Origin: CAWDNM01 sp964521195
Lineage (GTDB): Bacteria; Actinomycetota; Coriobacteriia; Anaerosomatales; JAAXUF01
Direction of reading: 5' to 3'
Assembly (NCBI GenBank): GCA_964521195.1
Contig: CAZFRE010000005.1
Span: 62,001 to 126,000 of the forward strand
DNA length: 64,000 bases
In this document: positions 17,578 to 25,889 of the stretch, piece by piece
Position numbering within the stretch: the stretch's first letter is position 1
Layout: each line of letters begins with the position of its first letter
Made by a program: the position numbers and the translations under genes
The notes under the pieces: model-generated
The model's input: only the letters and a program-made list of their open reading frames with translations
Told to the model about the DNA's origin: nothing
The model's database searches: none

Positions 17578-19059
17578 ATGAACCGGCGATTCTCACGATT
17601 CTGTTCGGCGTCTCTCGCGTACTTGCTGGCATTCGGGCTCGTTCCGTTCGACGCGGCGCCCGCGGTCGCCGGGCCTGCGCCGACTGCGCTCAAGATCGCG
17701 ATCGCTGTGCCCATAACCGCAGGGGCGGTTGAACTCGGCGCGGGCATCCGGGATGGTGCGCAGCTCGCGATAGCGCAGTATGCCGCCGAGCTCGAGTCAG
17801 CAGGCGTGACCGTGACGGCCTCCGTACACGACGACATGGGCGATCCCCAGACGGCGGTTGCCGAGGCGAATGCCATCGTTGCGGACGGGTCCATCGTCGG
17901 CGTGGTGGGGCACCTGAACTCGGGGTGTTCGATTCCAGCGTCGGACTACTACGACGAGCATTCCATGGCGATGATCACGCCTGCCGGAACGAATCCCGCA
18001 CTCACGCAGCGCGGCCTGGACACGGTCTTTCGCACCGTCGCCAATGACAGCAAGCAGGGTCCGTTGGCCGCCGACGTAGCCTACTCACGACTGCGGCTTC
18101 GTACCGCCTACGTCGTGGACGATTCGACGCCGTACGGTGAGTCGCTCGCCGCCTCGTTCCGTTCGCGCTTCAAGGCGGTCGGCGGCACGGTGGCAGGATT
18201 CCGGCACACCAGCGATACAGCCACGCGGTTCACGAAGACGGTGGCGATCATCAAAGCCAAGCGTCCCGACGTGGTGTTCTACGGCGGAATCTACAACGCC
18301 GGATCCATGCTGGCGCGACAGCTCAAGAACGCAGGCGTGTCCGCCGTGTTCATGGGCGGTGACGGGCTCTACGATCCCGAGTTCGTGAGGCTGACCGGGA
18401 CCACGCGCGCATCAGGTGCCACCGCGGTCAACGTAGGACTGCCGATCGATGTCATGCCGGGCGGGGATCGGTTCTCGGCGGATTACGAGGACGTGTACGG
18501 GCACGCGCCGGTGAGCCCGTACGACGCCTACGCGTACGATGCGGCAGCAGCGATCCTGGAGGGGATTGTCGCGGTGGCCGGAAGTGGCGCTCCGACCACG
18601 ACGGCTGGCTGGAGGACGGGCGTGCGCGCGCGGGTGGCGCAGTCGGCATTCGACGGGGTCACAGGGCCGATCGGCTTCACGTCGACCGGGGACACGAAGT
18701 ATCCGGCCATCGGCGTGTACCGGGTGAAGAGCGGCGTGTGGAGGTCGTGCGCGCTCGTGGGCCGCCCGGCGCTCTCGGCGTCGCCGAGGTCCGGCGTCCG
18801 CTTCGAGGTGAGCGGGAAGCTGCGTCCGCGGCACCTTGCGGGCAGCGACGTGGTGAAGTTGAGGCTGTGGCACCGGGAGTCGGGGCGCTGGGTGTTGCGC
18901 AAGTCCGTGATCGCGCAGGCGAGCGACGATGGTGTGTTCTCGCGCTATGCGGTTGCGGTGAGGCTGCGCAGCAGGGGCCTGTGGCGCATCTCGGCCGAGC
19001 ACTCGGACGCTCTGCACCCCACGATGCGCAGCACGGTGCGGGGATTCTCGGTCAAGTGA
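17578..19059 (+). CDS. Branched-chain amino acid type (LivJ-like) substrate-binding protein
   Basis: ATG 17578 gives a clear signal peptide (MNRRFSRFCSASLAYLLAFG, then an Ala-rich cleavage region). Residues of about 35-370 match periplasmic binding protein type 1 of the Leu/Ile/Val group: AVPITAGAVELGAGIRDGAQ, VGVVGHLNSGCSIPAS, FRTVANDSKQGPLAAD and VVDDSTPYGESLA. An extra domain of about 110 residues at the C-terminus looks like a beta-sandwich (VKLRLWHRESGRWVLRKS). No lipobox cysteine is evident. No ABC permease or ATPase lies beside it, so it may work as a sensor or serve a distant transporter. It splits hisF from hisIE. Confidence 0.78.
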   Translation: MNRRFSRFCSASLAYLLAFGLVPFDAAPAVAGPAPTALKIAIAVPITAGAVELGAGIRDGAQLAIAQYAAELESAGVTVTASVHDDMGDPQTAVAEANAIVADGSIVGVVGHLNSGCSIPASDYYDEHSMAMITPAGTNPALTQRGLDTVFRTVANDSKQGPLAADVAYSRLRLRTAYVVDDSTPYGESLAASFRSRFKAVGGTVAGFRHTSDTATRFTKTVAIIKAKRPDVVFYGGIYNAGSMLARQLKNAGVSAVFMGGDGLYDPEFVRLTGTTRASGATAVNVGLPIDVMPGGDRFSADYEDVYGHAPVSPYDAYAYDAAAAILEGIVAVAGSGAPTTTAGWRTGVRARVAQSAFDGVTGPIGFTSTGDTKYPAIGVYRVKSGVWRSCALVGRPALSASPRSGVRFEVSGKLRPRHLAGSDVVKLRLWHRESGRWVLRKSVIAQASDDGVFSRYAVAVRLRSRGLWRISAEHSDALHPTMRSTVRGFSVK

Positions 19060-19103
19060 GCGGTCCGCTGCGCCCCCGAGAACACGAAGGTCGCGACTCC
19101 CGC

Positions 19104-19109
19104 TAGAAT
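19104..19109 (+). promoter_or_regulatory. TAGAAT -10 candidate before hisI
   Basis: TAGAAT sits 40 bases before the hisI start, directly after the binding-protein gene. No good -35 is seen. It would let hisIE be transcribed apart from the distant hisZ-hisF block. Confidence 0.35.
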
Positions 19110-19148
19110 GTGCCGAGAACTGACGGCCGCACCCACCCGGGAGACACG

Positions 19149-19532
19149 ATGTCAGACCGCGAGCACGCCCTGCTGATGATCGACGAGCTTACGTACGACG
19201 AGAACGGCCTCATCCCGGCCGTCGTGCAGCAGCACGACACCCACGAGGTCCTCATGGTCGCGTACATGAACCGCGAGTCACTCGCCGAGACCCTCTCGAC
19301 CGGCTTCACGTGGTTCTGGAGCCGCAGCCGACAGAAGTACTGGATGAAGGGGGAGAGCAGCGGACACACGCAGGAGGTCGTCGAGATCCGATACGACTGC
19401 GATGCCGATTGCCTGCTCGTCCTCGTGAACCAGAACGGTCCGGGTGCGTGCCACACCAACGAGCGCTCGTGCTTCTACCGGCGCCTCTACCCGCAGGCCG
19501 GGTCGCTCGCGACAGGAGTGCACGGTGAGTAG
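19149..19532 (+). CDS. hisI: Phosphoribosyl-AMP cyclohydrolase
   Basis: HisI opens the purine ring of phosphoribosyl-AMP in histidine synthesis, using zinc. The 127-residue protein has the family core: MVAYMNRESLAETL, TFWSRSR-like FTWFWSRSRQKYW, GESSGHTQ and the metal-binding cysteine run CDADCLLVLVNQNGPGACH. ATG 19149 is preceded by GGGAG. HisE follows with an overlap of eight bases in another frame, so the two are separate polypeptides, unlike the HisIE fusion of many bacteria. Confidence 0.95.
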   Translation: MSDREHALLMIDELTYDENGLIPAVVQQHDTHEVLMVAYMNRESLAETLSTGFTWFWSRSRQKYWMKGESSGHTQEVVEIRYDCDADCLLVLVNQNGPGACHTNERSCFYRRLYPQAGSLATGVHGE

Positions 19533-19824
19533 CCAGCCGCGTCTGGGTGACGTGCTCGACGAGCTGTTCGCCGTCATCGAGGAGCGTCGCGGCGTCGATC
19601 CCGAGACGTCCTACACCGCACGCTTGCTGGGCGGTAACGAGGACTCGCTTCTCAAGAAGGTCGCCGAGGAGTCCGGTGAGGTCATCATGGCCGCCAAGGA
19701 CAAGGACGCGGACCACCTCCGCTACGAGGCGGCGGATCTCATGTACCACCTGCTTGTCGTGCTCGCGCGCTACGGGCTCACGCCATCCGACCTCGCCGAG
19801 GAACTCGCGGCGCGGCGGACCTGA
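19525..19824 (+). CDS. hisE: Phosphoribosyl-ATP pyrophosphatase
   Basis: HisE removes pyrophosphate from phosphoribosyl-ATP, the second step of histidine synthesis. The 99-residue all-alpha MazG-like protein shows TSYTARLL, the KKVAEESGEVIMAAK acidic metal site and YEAADLMYHLLVVL. The GTG at 19525 is preceded by AGGAG at good spacing and overlaps hisI. A longer frame from 19444 would add non-family sequence inside hisI. It is the last histidine gene here; all pathway steps from HisG to HisD are covered in the window, apart from histidinol-phosphatase. Confidence 0.94.
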   Translation: MSSQPRLGDVLDELFAVIEERRGVDPETSYTARLLGGNEDSLLKKVAEESGEVIMAAKDKDADHLRYEAADLMYHLLVVLARYGLTPSDLAEELAARRT

Positions 19825-19834
19825 CGCCTTCCGC

Positions 19835-20950
19835 ATGGACGCCGAACACACTCGTCCCCGCAGAGAGGACATGGAGCCGCTCTGGGACCGCGTCGATCGC
19901 AACCGGTTGAAGCTCGCCGCGTACGTGGTGTTCTTCGTCGTCGCCTCGACTCTGGGGGTGACGGCGCTTCTCGCTGTGCCGTGGTTCTTGCTCCTGCTGC
20001 GCGCCGCGTCGTCCACGGAGGCGCTCACCGCCGCGTTCTGGAGCGGCCTGGGCACCGCTGCCGCGCTGGTCGCGGCATGCGCAGCGCTCTGGGCCGGCTT
20101 CGCCCTCCTGCGTTCCGAGAAGTGGATCCTCAAGCGCATGCGGGCGACCCTGTCGCAGACGGGGGAGCTGCTCGACACCAAGTTCGCGCTCAAGGACATG
20201 GCGTTGGCGGCAGGGTTGCGCGTCGCGCCAGCGTTGTACGTGATGCCTGACAGCAGCACCAACGCGTTCGTGGTTGCTGCGCGCCGCCGCCGCGCTGTCA
20301 TCGGCGTCACCGAGGGGTTCGTGCGCAAGCTGAGCGTCGAGCAGCAGCGTGCGGTCTTCGCGAACCTGGTGGCGAGGATCGTCTCGGGCGACACGATCGT
20401 GTCGACGGGGATCACCGCGCTCATGTGGCCGGTCCATTCGTGGCGCGACTACCGGATGACCGTGGACGACACGAGCGTGTTGGAGGCACTCGAGGAAGGG
20501 GCCGAGGACGAGCTCGCGGCCAACCTGGGTACCACCCGCCGACCCTCCGGTCCCAGCGGAGACGTGCTCATCTACATCTTCTTCGGGCTTGGCTTCGCGG
20601 TCGTCGCCGAGCTGATGGCCGCAGGCCATCGCAGAGCGCTCCTCAGCACCGCCGAGAAGGCAGATGCCGAGGGCATGCTCCTACTCAAGGATCCGGTCGT
20701 GATGCTTTCCGCGCTGCAGCGCTGTATCGAGTTGAACAACGTGGTGCCCGCAGCTGGTGAGTCGTTTGCTGAGCTGTTCTACTGTTGGACGGGCATCTCG
20801 AGTGATGACGAGGACGATCCGGAATGGCTGCGCGTTCGGCGGCTTCGCGAGGTTCTCGGCGTCATGGGGTTGCCTTCGGAGTCGCCGGACAACGACGCGT
20901 TGCGTCGTGCGACAGCTCCGCCTGCGCCGCGCATCGACGCGATCGACTGA
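19835..20950 (+). CDS. HtpX-like (M48 family) protein lacking the zinc motif
   Basis: The 371-residue protein has two N-terminal membrane helices (about 30-55 and 63-90) and then a segment that aligns with the HtpX protease: STNAFVVAARRRRAVIGVTE matches the INAF-type block. The place where HtpX has HEISH reads NLVAR, and the later glutamate ligand (HREFHADA in HtpX) reads STAEKADA. All three expected zinc ligands are absent, so it should be catalytically inactive. A further hydrophobic segment (DVLIYIFFGLGFAVVAELMA) and the ALQRC region keep the family layout. The frame is intact, arguing for a kept non-protease role. It follows hisE by ten bases. Confidence 0.65.
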   Translation: MDAEHTRPRREDMEPLWDRVDRNRLKLAAYVVFFVVASTLGVTALLAVPWFLLLLRAASSTEALTAAFWSGLGTAAALVAACAALWAGFALLRSEKWILKRMRATLSQTGELLDTKFALKDMALAAGLRVAPALYVMPDSSTNAFVVAARRRRAVIGVTEGFVRKLSVEQQRAVFANLVARIVSGDTIVSTGITALMWPVHSWRDYRMTVDDTSVLEALEEGAEDELAANLGTTRRPSGPSGDVLIYIFFGLGFAVVAELMAAGHRRALLSTAEKADAEGMLLLKDPVVMLSALQRCIELNNVVPAAGESFAELFYCWTGISSDDEDDPEWLRVRRLREVLGVMGLPSESPDNDALRRATAPPAPRIDAID

Positions 20951-20971
20951 GACGTCTCGAAAGGGCTCTGG

Positions 20972-21895
20972 ATGTACGACGAACGGCCAAGCACCAAACG
21001 GATCGTCCTGACGCTCGTGGGGTGGGGCCTCGGGCTGCTCGCCGTGCTGGCGCTGATTGTGACGGTGTCGACGGCGCTTGCGCCCGAGACGCCGTCGGAT
21101 CAGGCGCCCGCGCCTGTGGCATCCACGACGCCGACTCCGACCGCGGTGCCGACATCCACGCCGGCGCCGGCCGTGATGCCGACGGCGGTCGCGCCGCCGC
21201 CCGCTCCCGTCCCCACGTCGACGCCGGTTGCGACCACGACGACGCCTGCGACTCAGGGATCGCTCGCCGGCAAGGTCGTCGTGATCGATGCGGGGCACCA
21301 GGCCACGCCTGACCTCGACAAGGAACCGATCGGGCCCTTCGCAAGCGACGAGCGGCCGAAGGTCGAGGCCGGCACCACGGGCGTGGTGACGAAGAACCCG
21401 GAGAGCCTCATCAATCTCCAAGTGGCTCGCAAGCTGGAGGCCGAGCTCGCGCGCCGCGGCGCCAAGGTCGTGATGGTGCGCACGAGTGAGCAGGTGAACA
21501 TCGCCAACTCGGAGCGGGCCAAGCTTGCCAACGACAACAAGGCCGCGCTCTTCGTCAGGCTCCATTGCGACGGTGCGAAGGATGCGTCACGCAACGGAAT
21601 CTCGACGCTGGTGCCTTCCACGAATCCCTGGACCAAGGGCATCGCCACGCAAAGCGCCCTCGCTGGGAAGTACGTTCAGGACGCCGTCGTGAAGGCGACG
21701 GGGGCGAAGGATCTCGGGGTGGTGCCTCGCGGGGACCTGAGCGGATTCAACTGGTCGAAGGTCCCGGTCGTGCTCGTCGAGATGGGGTTCATGACGAACA
21801 AGGACGAGGACCGCAAGTTGGAAAGCGGCGACTACCAGCAGACGCTCGCGCGAGGCATCGCGGACGGCGTCCAATCGTACGTGTCGACCAAGTAG
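20972..21895 (+). CDS. N-acetylmuramoyl-L-alanine amidase (Amidase_3)
   Basis: This cell-wall hydrolase cuts the bond between MurNAc and the stem peptide. Residues 12-35 form a membrane anchor or uncleaved signal. A low-complexity Pro/Thr/Ala linker (about 38-90) then spans the wall. The catalytic domain has the zinc histidine in VVIDAGHQAT, a glutamate in TKNPESLINLQVA, the second histidine in LFVRLHCDG and the catalytic glutamate in VLVEMGFMTNKDED. This is the CwlD-like subgroup. It is the last gene before a bidirectional hairpin. Confidence 0.9.
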   Translation: MYDERPSTKRIVLTLVGWGLGLLAVLALIVTVSTALAPETPSDQAPAPVASTTPTPTAVPTSTPAPAVMPTAVAPPPAPVPTSTPVATTTTPATQGSLAGKVVVIDAGHQATPDLDKEPIGPFASDERPKVEAGTTGVVTKNPESLINLQVARKLEAELARRGAKVVMVRTSEQVNIANSERAKLANDNKAALFVRLHCDGAKDASRNGISTLVPSTNPWTKGIATQSALAGKYVQDAVVKATGAKDLGVVPRGDLSGFNWSKVPVVLVEMGFMTNKDEDRKLESGDYQQTLARGIADGVQSYVSTK

Positions 21896-21922
21896 TTCAC
21901 CTGAAGGACGCGCCATATGCGA

Positions 21923-21946
21923 ACGGGCCACCCGAAGGTGGCCCGT
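21923..21946. terminator. Bidirectional hairpin between amidase and zinc-finger gene
   Basis: ACGGGCCACC and GGTGGCCCGT form a perfect ten-base stem around CGAA. It lies between two converging genes. No T-run follows on either strand. Confidence 0.6.
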
Positions 21947-21970
21947 GCTGCCTCGATGTGGGGTGCGATC

Positions 21971-22105
21971 CTAGCGTCTGACCGTCACCTTGAAGCCGCG
22001 TCCTGCGCACTGCGGGCACTTCTTATGGACATCTCGGCCGGTGGCGTCCTTGACCGTCACGTAGCGGTTCCCGTTGCAGGCAGGGCATGTGCACTTGCTC
22101 ACCAT
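21971..22105 (-). CDS. Small DnaJ-type zinc-finger protein
   Basis: On the minus strand, a GAGGAG site nine bases before ATG 22105 sets a 44-residue protein. It has two CXXCXG-like knuckles, CPACNGNRY and CPQCAGRGF, as in the central zinc domain of DnaJ. There is no J-domain. Similar free-standing mini zinc-finger proteins are seen in many actinobacteria and Firmicutes, with chaperone or RNA roles guessed. A longer start at 22156 adds 17 residues but lacks a ribosome site. Confidence 0.65.
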   Translation of the reverse strand: MVSKCTCPACNGNRYVTVKDATGRDVHKKCPQCAGRGFKVTVRR

Positions 22106-22259
22106 CAGGATCATCTCCTCTGCGTGGAGAGCCTGGTTACCGTCCATCAGGTACATCGGCTCTTTCTGAGCAAGGCTTAAGCCAATTCCTCACGTTTTCC
22201 GAGGAATCGCGCTCGGGCTGCTCGGCGATGCTGCGGTTGAAGCGGTTGGGCGGTCGCAC

Positions 22260-22290
22260 TTGACATCACCCGGGCCCCTCGGCGTAGACT
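22260..22290 (+). promoter_or_regulatory. Promoter of the trp operon
   Basis: TTGACA at 22260 is a perfect -35. TAGACT at 22285 is a likely -10 at 19-base spacing, a little long. Transcription would start near 22297, at the 5' side of the T-box. Confidence 0.55.
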
Positions 22291-22296
22291 GCTCGG

Positions 22297-22597
22297 CAAC
22301 CGAACAGCGCGTCTGTGACGGGGAAGAGTACTTCAGCGCCAAAGCGATAGAGAGCCGGTGATGGTGGAAATCCGGCGCGGCGGACTGGAGGAATGGGCCC
22401 CTGAGACTCCGGCACAAAGGCCAACGGGCTGACTAGTGCAGGCGGATCCCCACCGATACAAGGGGCAGGGTATGAAGGCGCGAGGTGGCCGAGTACCCGA
22501 CAGACCAAAGTGGGCACGTCGCATACGCGGCGGGTCAACAAGGGTGGTACCGCGAGAGTGAACTCTCGTCCCTTGGAGGACGGGAGTTTTTTGTTTT
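22297..22597 (+). promoter_or_regulatory. Tryptophan T-box leader
   Basis: The leader before trpE has all T-box landmarks. The AGAGAGCCGG...GGTGGAAATCCGGC distal stem I elements are at about 22349-22376. The specifier is probably TGG (Trp) at 22394-22396, in GGAATGGGCC. The conserved antiterminator sequence AGGGTGGTACCGCG is at 22541-22554. A terminator stem with T-run follows. Uncharged tRNA-Trp would pair with the specifier and with the antiterminator bulge, letting transcription pass into trpE. The specifier was placed by its position on the 3' side of stem I and by the downstream genes, so the codon call is strong but not proved. Confidence 0.92.
22563..22597 (+). terminator. T-box intrinsic terminator
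   Basis: CTCTCGTCC at 22563-22571 pairs with GGACGGGAG at 22578-22586 (one G-T pair), followed by TTTTTTGTTTT. Its 5' arm is just after the antiterminator sequence, as expected for mutually exclusive folds. Confidence 0.9.
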
Positions 22598-22665
22598 CCC
22601 GGACTCGGTGCCGATCAGCGCGCGGTGAGGTCGACGAACAGGCGACCGAAGGAGCATGACGCAAG

Positions 22666-24159
22666 ATGATACTGCCGAACCGACAGGAGTTCGTGCGACT
22701 CGCGGCCGACCACGACGTGGTCCCGGTCGCGCGCGAGGTCTACGCCGATCTGGCGACGCCCATCTCCGCCTTCATGGCGCTGTCCGAGGGCGCCGAGCAC
22801 GCGTTCCTGCTCGAGAGTGTCATCGGTGGCGAGCGGCTCGGCCGCTACAGCTTCCTGGGCGTGGGCGACCGCGAGGTCATCAGCGCGCGCGGACACGAGG
22901 TCGTCGTGGAGAACGGCGGGGTCAGCGGTGAGTACGCCGAGGACCCGCTTCGTGTGGTCGCGCGAGAGCTCGCTGCGGGCTCCGTGGCGCGCGTGCCGGG
23001 GCTTCCGCTACTCGTGGGCGGAGCGGTCGGCTATGTGGGCTACGAGACGGCCTCGAGCTTCGAGCGCGTGCCTCGGCACGGCAACGACGTGCTCGGCGTG
23101 CCGGACTTCAGCTTCATGCTCGCCGACGTGGTCGTCGCGTTCGACCACGCACGACGCGTGATGCAGGTCATCGCGCCCGTCCGGCCGGGAGGTGCGCCCG
23201 ACATCGCCTACGATGCGGCGTTGCGCCGCATCGACACCTACCTCAAGCGCATCGACCAGGGCCCGCGCGGCGCCGAGCTGGGCGCGTACGGCGTCCAGGT
23301 TCCGGTGCCGATGGAGGCGCACACGACGCGCGAGCACTTCATCGAGCAGGTCGAGAAGGTCAAGGAGCATATCGCCGCGGGCGATATCTTCCAGTGCGTG
23401 CTGTCGCAGCGCTACTCCGCGCCGTACGAAGGCGACGGGCTCGACCTGTACCGCGTGCTGCGCGCCGTGAACCCGTCGCCATACATGTTCTACGTGCGGA
23501 CGCGCGACGTGACGCTCGTGGGTTCGTCGCCTGAGCCGCTCGTGCGCGTAGAGGGCGATACGGTGCTCACGCGCCCGCTCGCCGGCACCCGCCCGCGCGG
23601 CACCACCGCGGCCGAGGACGGCCGGCTGCGCGCCGACCTGCTCGCCGATGAGAAGGAGCGCGCCGAGCACGTCATGCTCGTCGACCTTGGCCGCAACGAC
23701 CTCGGCCGCGTGAGTGCGCCGGGTACGGTCACCGTCGACGAGCTCATGGAGGTCGAATACTACAGCCACGTCATGCACATCGTGAGCAACGTGACCGGGG
23801 AGCTCGCGCCGGGCAAAGACGCGTTCGACGCGCTCGAAGCGACGTTTCCCGCAGGCACGGTCAGCGGGGCACCCAAAGTCCGGGCGATGGAGATCATCCG
23901 CGAACTCGAGCCGGAGGCACGCGGGCCGTACGCCGGCACGGTGGGCTACATCGGGCTCGATGGTGCGATGGACATGTGCATCACCATTCGCACCGTCGTC
24001 ATCGCCAACGGCCGCGCCTACGTCCAATCCGGCGCCGGCATCGTGGCCGACAGCGATCCGGAGAAGGAGTTCGACGAGTGCATGCACAAGGCTCAGGCGC
24101 TCCACAAGGCGCTCGAGCTGGCGGCCGGCATGAACGCAGAAGAGGAGGCCGCGAGATGA
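22666..24159 (+). CDS. trpE: Anthranilate synthase component I
   Basis: TrpE turns chorismate into anthranilate using ammonia from TrpG. The 497-residue protein keeps the feedback site HAFLLESVIGGERLGRYSF, where tryptophan binds, and the chorismate-enzyme core: GDIFQCVLSQRY, TRPLAGTRPRG, DLGRNDLGRV, TFPAGTVSGAPKVRAME and the terminal QSGAGIVADSDPEKE. ATG 22666 is used, with GAAGGAG 11 bases upstream; another ATG at 22656 is in a different frame. The gene is the first after the T-box and overlaps trpGD by ATGA. Confidence 0.97.
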   Translation: MILPNRQEFVRLAADHDVVPVAREVYADLATPISAFMALSEGAEHAFLLESVIGGERLGRYSFLGVGDREVISARGHEVVVENGGVSGEYAEDPLRVVARELAAGSVARVPGLPLLVGGAVGYVGYETASSFERVPRHGNDVLGVPDFSFMLADVVVAFDHARRVMQVIAPVRPGGAPDIAYDAALRRIDTYLKRIDQGPRGAELGAYGVQVPVPMEAHTTREHFIEQVEKVKEHIAAGDIFQCVLSQRYSAPYEGDGLDLYRVLRAVNPSPYMFYVRTRDVTLVGSSPEPLVRVEGDTVLTRPLAGTRPRGTTAAEDGRLRADLLADEKERAEHVMLVDLGRNDLGRVSAPGTVTVDELMEVEYYSHVMHIVSNVTGELAPGKDAFDALEATFPAGTVSGAPKVRAMEIIRELEPEARGPYAGTVGYIGLDGAMDMCITIRTVVIANGRAYVQSGAGIVADSDPEKEFDECMHKAQALHKALELAAGMNAEEEAAR

Positions 24160-25889
24160 TCCTCGTCATCGACAACTACGACAGCTTCACCTACAACCTC
24201 GTGCAGCTGCTCGCCGCGCTCGGCGCCGAGGTCGAAGTGCGCCGCAACGACACGCTCACGCCGACAGAGGCGCTCGCGCTCGGGCCAGCAGGCATCGTCG
24301 TCTCGCCCGGTCCCGGCACGCCGGACGACGCCGGTATCTCGCGCGACGTGATTCGAGCCGCTGCCGAGGCGGGCGTACCGCTTCTCGGCGTGTGTCTCGG
24401 ACACCAGTGCATCGCCGAGGTGTACGGCGGCACCGTCTGTCGCGCACCCAAGGCGATCCACGGCAAGACCGACGAGGTCAGCCACAACGGTGAAGGCGTC
24501 TTCGCTGGTATCCCGAGCCCGTTCACCGCGACGCGCTACCACTCGCTGTGCGTCGAGCTCGAGAGCGCGCCCGAGGCGCTCGAGGTCGTCGCCACGACGC
24601 CGGACGGCGTGGTGATGGGGCTGCGCCACCGCGACCTGCCGATCTACGGCGTGCAGTTCCATCCGGAGAGCGTGCTGACGCCCGAGGGCGCCAAGCTGCT
24701 CGCCAACTTCCTCGACGTGACCAGCGAGGTCCCGCTCGCGCGGGGCGCGTCAGGAGCGCCCGGGCTCGTTGCCGCAGCGGGCGGCTCCACTCGTGCGAGC
24801 GCTGGCACCGCAGAAGTCGTGAGCACCGCCGGCGCGATCGGACGTGTCGCGACCGGAGCGTCGCTGTCCGAGGATGAGGCGTACGTGGTCATGAACCAGA
24901 TCATGGACGGGGAGGCCACTCCGTCGCAGATCAGTGCGCTCATCACCGGCATGCGCATGAAGGGGGAGACGGTCGACGAGATCGTCGGTTTCGCCCGCGC
25001 GATGCGCGAGCACGCGACGCCCGTCCGTCCCACGGTGAGCGGCTACATCGACACCTGCGGCACCGGCGGGGACGGCCTGCACACGTTCAACGTCTCCACG
25101 ACCACGGCGTTCGTGGCCGCCGGAGCGGGCGTGCCGGTAGCCAAGCACGGCAACCGGGCGGTCTCCTCGGCGGCGGGCAGTGCGGACGTGCTCGAGGCGC
25201 TCGGGATCGACATCTCGCTCTCCGCGGCCGACATGGCGCGCTGTATCGACGAAGCGGGCGTCGGGTTCCTGTTCGCGCAGTCGCTGCACGCCTCGATGCG
25301 GCATGCGGGGCCCACGCGCCGCGAGATCGGCATCCGGACCGTCTTCAACATCCTCGGCCCGCTGACCAACCCGGCGGGCGCGAAGCGCCAGCTTCTCGGC
25401 GTCTACGATGCGCGGCTCGCGCCGATAATGGCCGAGGTCGCCGGGCGTCTGGGCGCCGAGAGGGTCCTCGTCGTGAACGGTCACCCGGGCATGGACGAGG
25501 TGAGCGGGAGCGGTCCCACCACGGTGAGCGAGTACGACCTTGCGGGCGGCGGCGTGCGGACGTTCGAGGTGACGCCGGAGTCCGTCGGGATCGCGCGGGG
25601 CACACTCGCCGACATCGCGGGTGGTGACGCCGGAGAGAACGCCGCCATCGTGCGCGCGATCCTGGGCGGCGAGACCGGGCCGCGGCGTGACGTCGTGCTG
25701 ATGAACGCCGCCGCTGCGCTGCTCGCCGCCGGCAGGGTCGATGACCTCGCCGCAGGCGTGGCGCTGGCACGCGAGTCGATCGACTCGGGACGTGCGCTGT
25801 GTGCGCTCGACGAGCTCGTTGCGGTGAGCCGGCGCCTCGCAGCAGCCGCGGCAGCTGCGACTGCGGCGCGCGAAGGAGCCGCCTCGTGA
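24156..25889 (+). CDS. trpGD: Anthranilate synthase glutaminase fused to anthranilate phosphoribosyltransferase
   Basis: The 577-residue protein joins two enzymes. Residues 1 to about 190 are the TrpG amidotransferase (MILVIDNYDSFTYNLVQLL, SPGPGTPDDAG, nucleophile in LGVCLGHQC, histidine in YGVQFHPESV). An Ala/Gly-rich linker of some 45 residues follows. From about residue 235 to the end is TrpD, with DTCGTGGDGLHTFNVST, KHGNRAVSSAAGSADVLEAL and the metal site VNGHPGMDEVS. Such TrpGD fusions are known in enterobacteria. The ATG overlaps the trpE stop, and the end overlaps trpC by GTGA. Confidence 0.96.
   Translation: MILVIDNYDSFTYNLVQLLAALGAEVEVRRNDTLTPTEALALGPAGIVVSPGPGTPDDAGISRDVIRAAAEAGVPLLGVCLGHQCIAEVYGGTVCRAPKAIHGKTDEVSHNGEGVFAGIPSPFTATRYHSLCVELESAPEALEVVATTPDGVVMGLRHRDLPIYGVQFHPESVLTPEGAKLLANFLDVTSEVPLARGASGAPGLVAAAGGSTRASAGTAEVVSTAGAIGRVATGASLSEDEAYVVMNQIMDGEATPSQISALITGMRMKGETVDEIVGFARAMREHATPVRPTVSGYIDTCGTGGDGLHTFNVSTTTAFVAAGAGVPVAKHGNRAVSSAAGSADVLEALGIDISLSAADMARCIDEAGVGFLFAQSLHASMRHAGPTRREIGIRTVFNILGPLTNPAGAKRQLLGVYDARLAPIMAEVAGRLGAERVLVVNGHPGMDEVSGSGPTTVSEYDLAGGGVRTFEVTPESVGIARGTLADIAGGDAGENAAIVRAILGGETGPRRDVVLMNAAAALLAAGRVDDLAAGVALARESIDSGRALCALDELVAVSRRLAAAAAAATAAREGAAS

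Noticed and set aside
22656..22931. ATG 22656 as start of an alternative frame just after the T-box
   Set aside because: It is better spaced to the ribosome site, but its frame gives an Arg-rich shadow of trpE with no family likeness.
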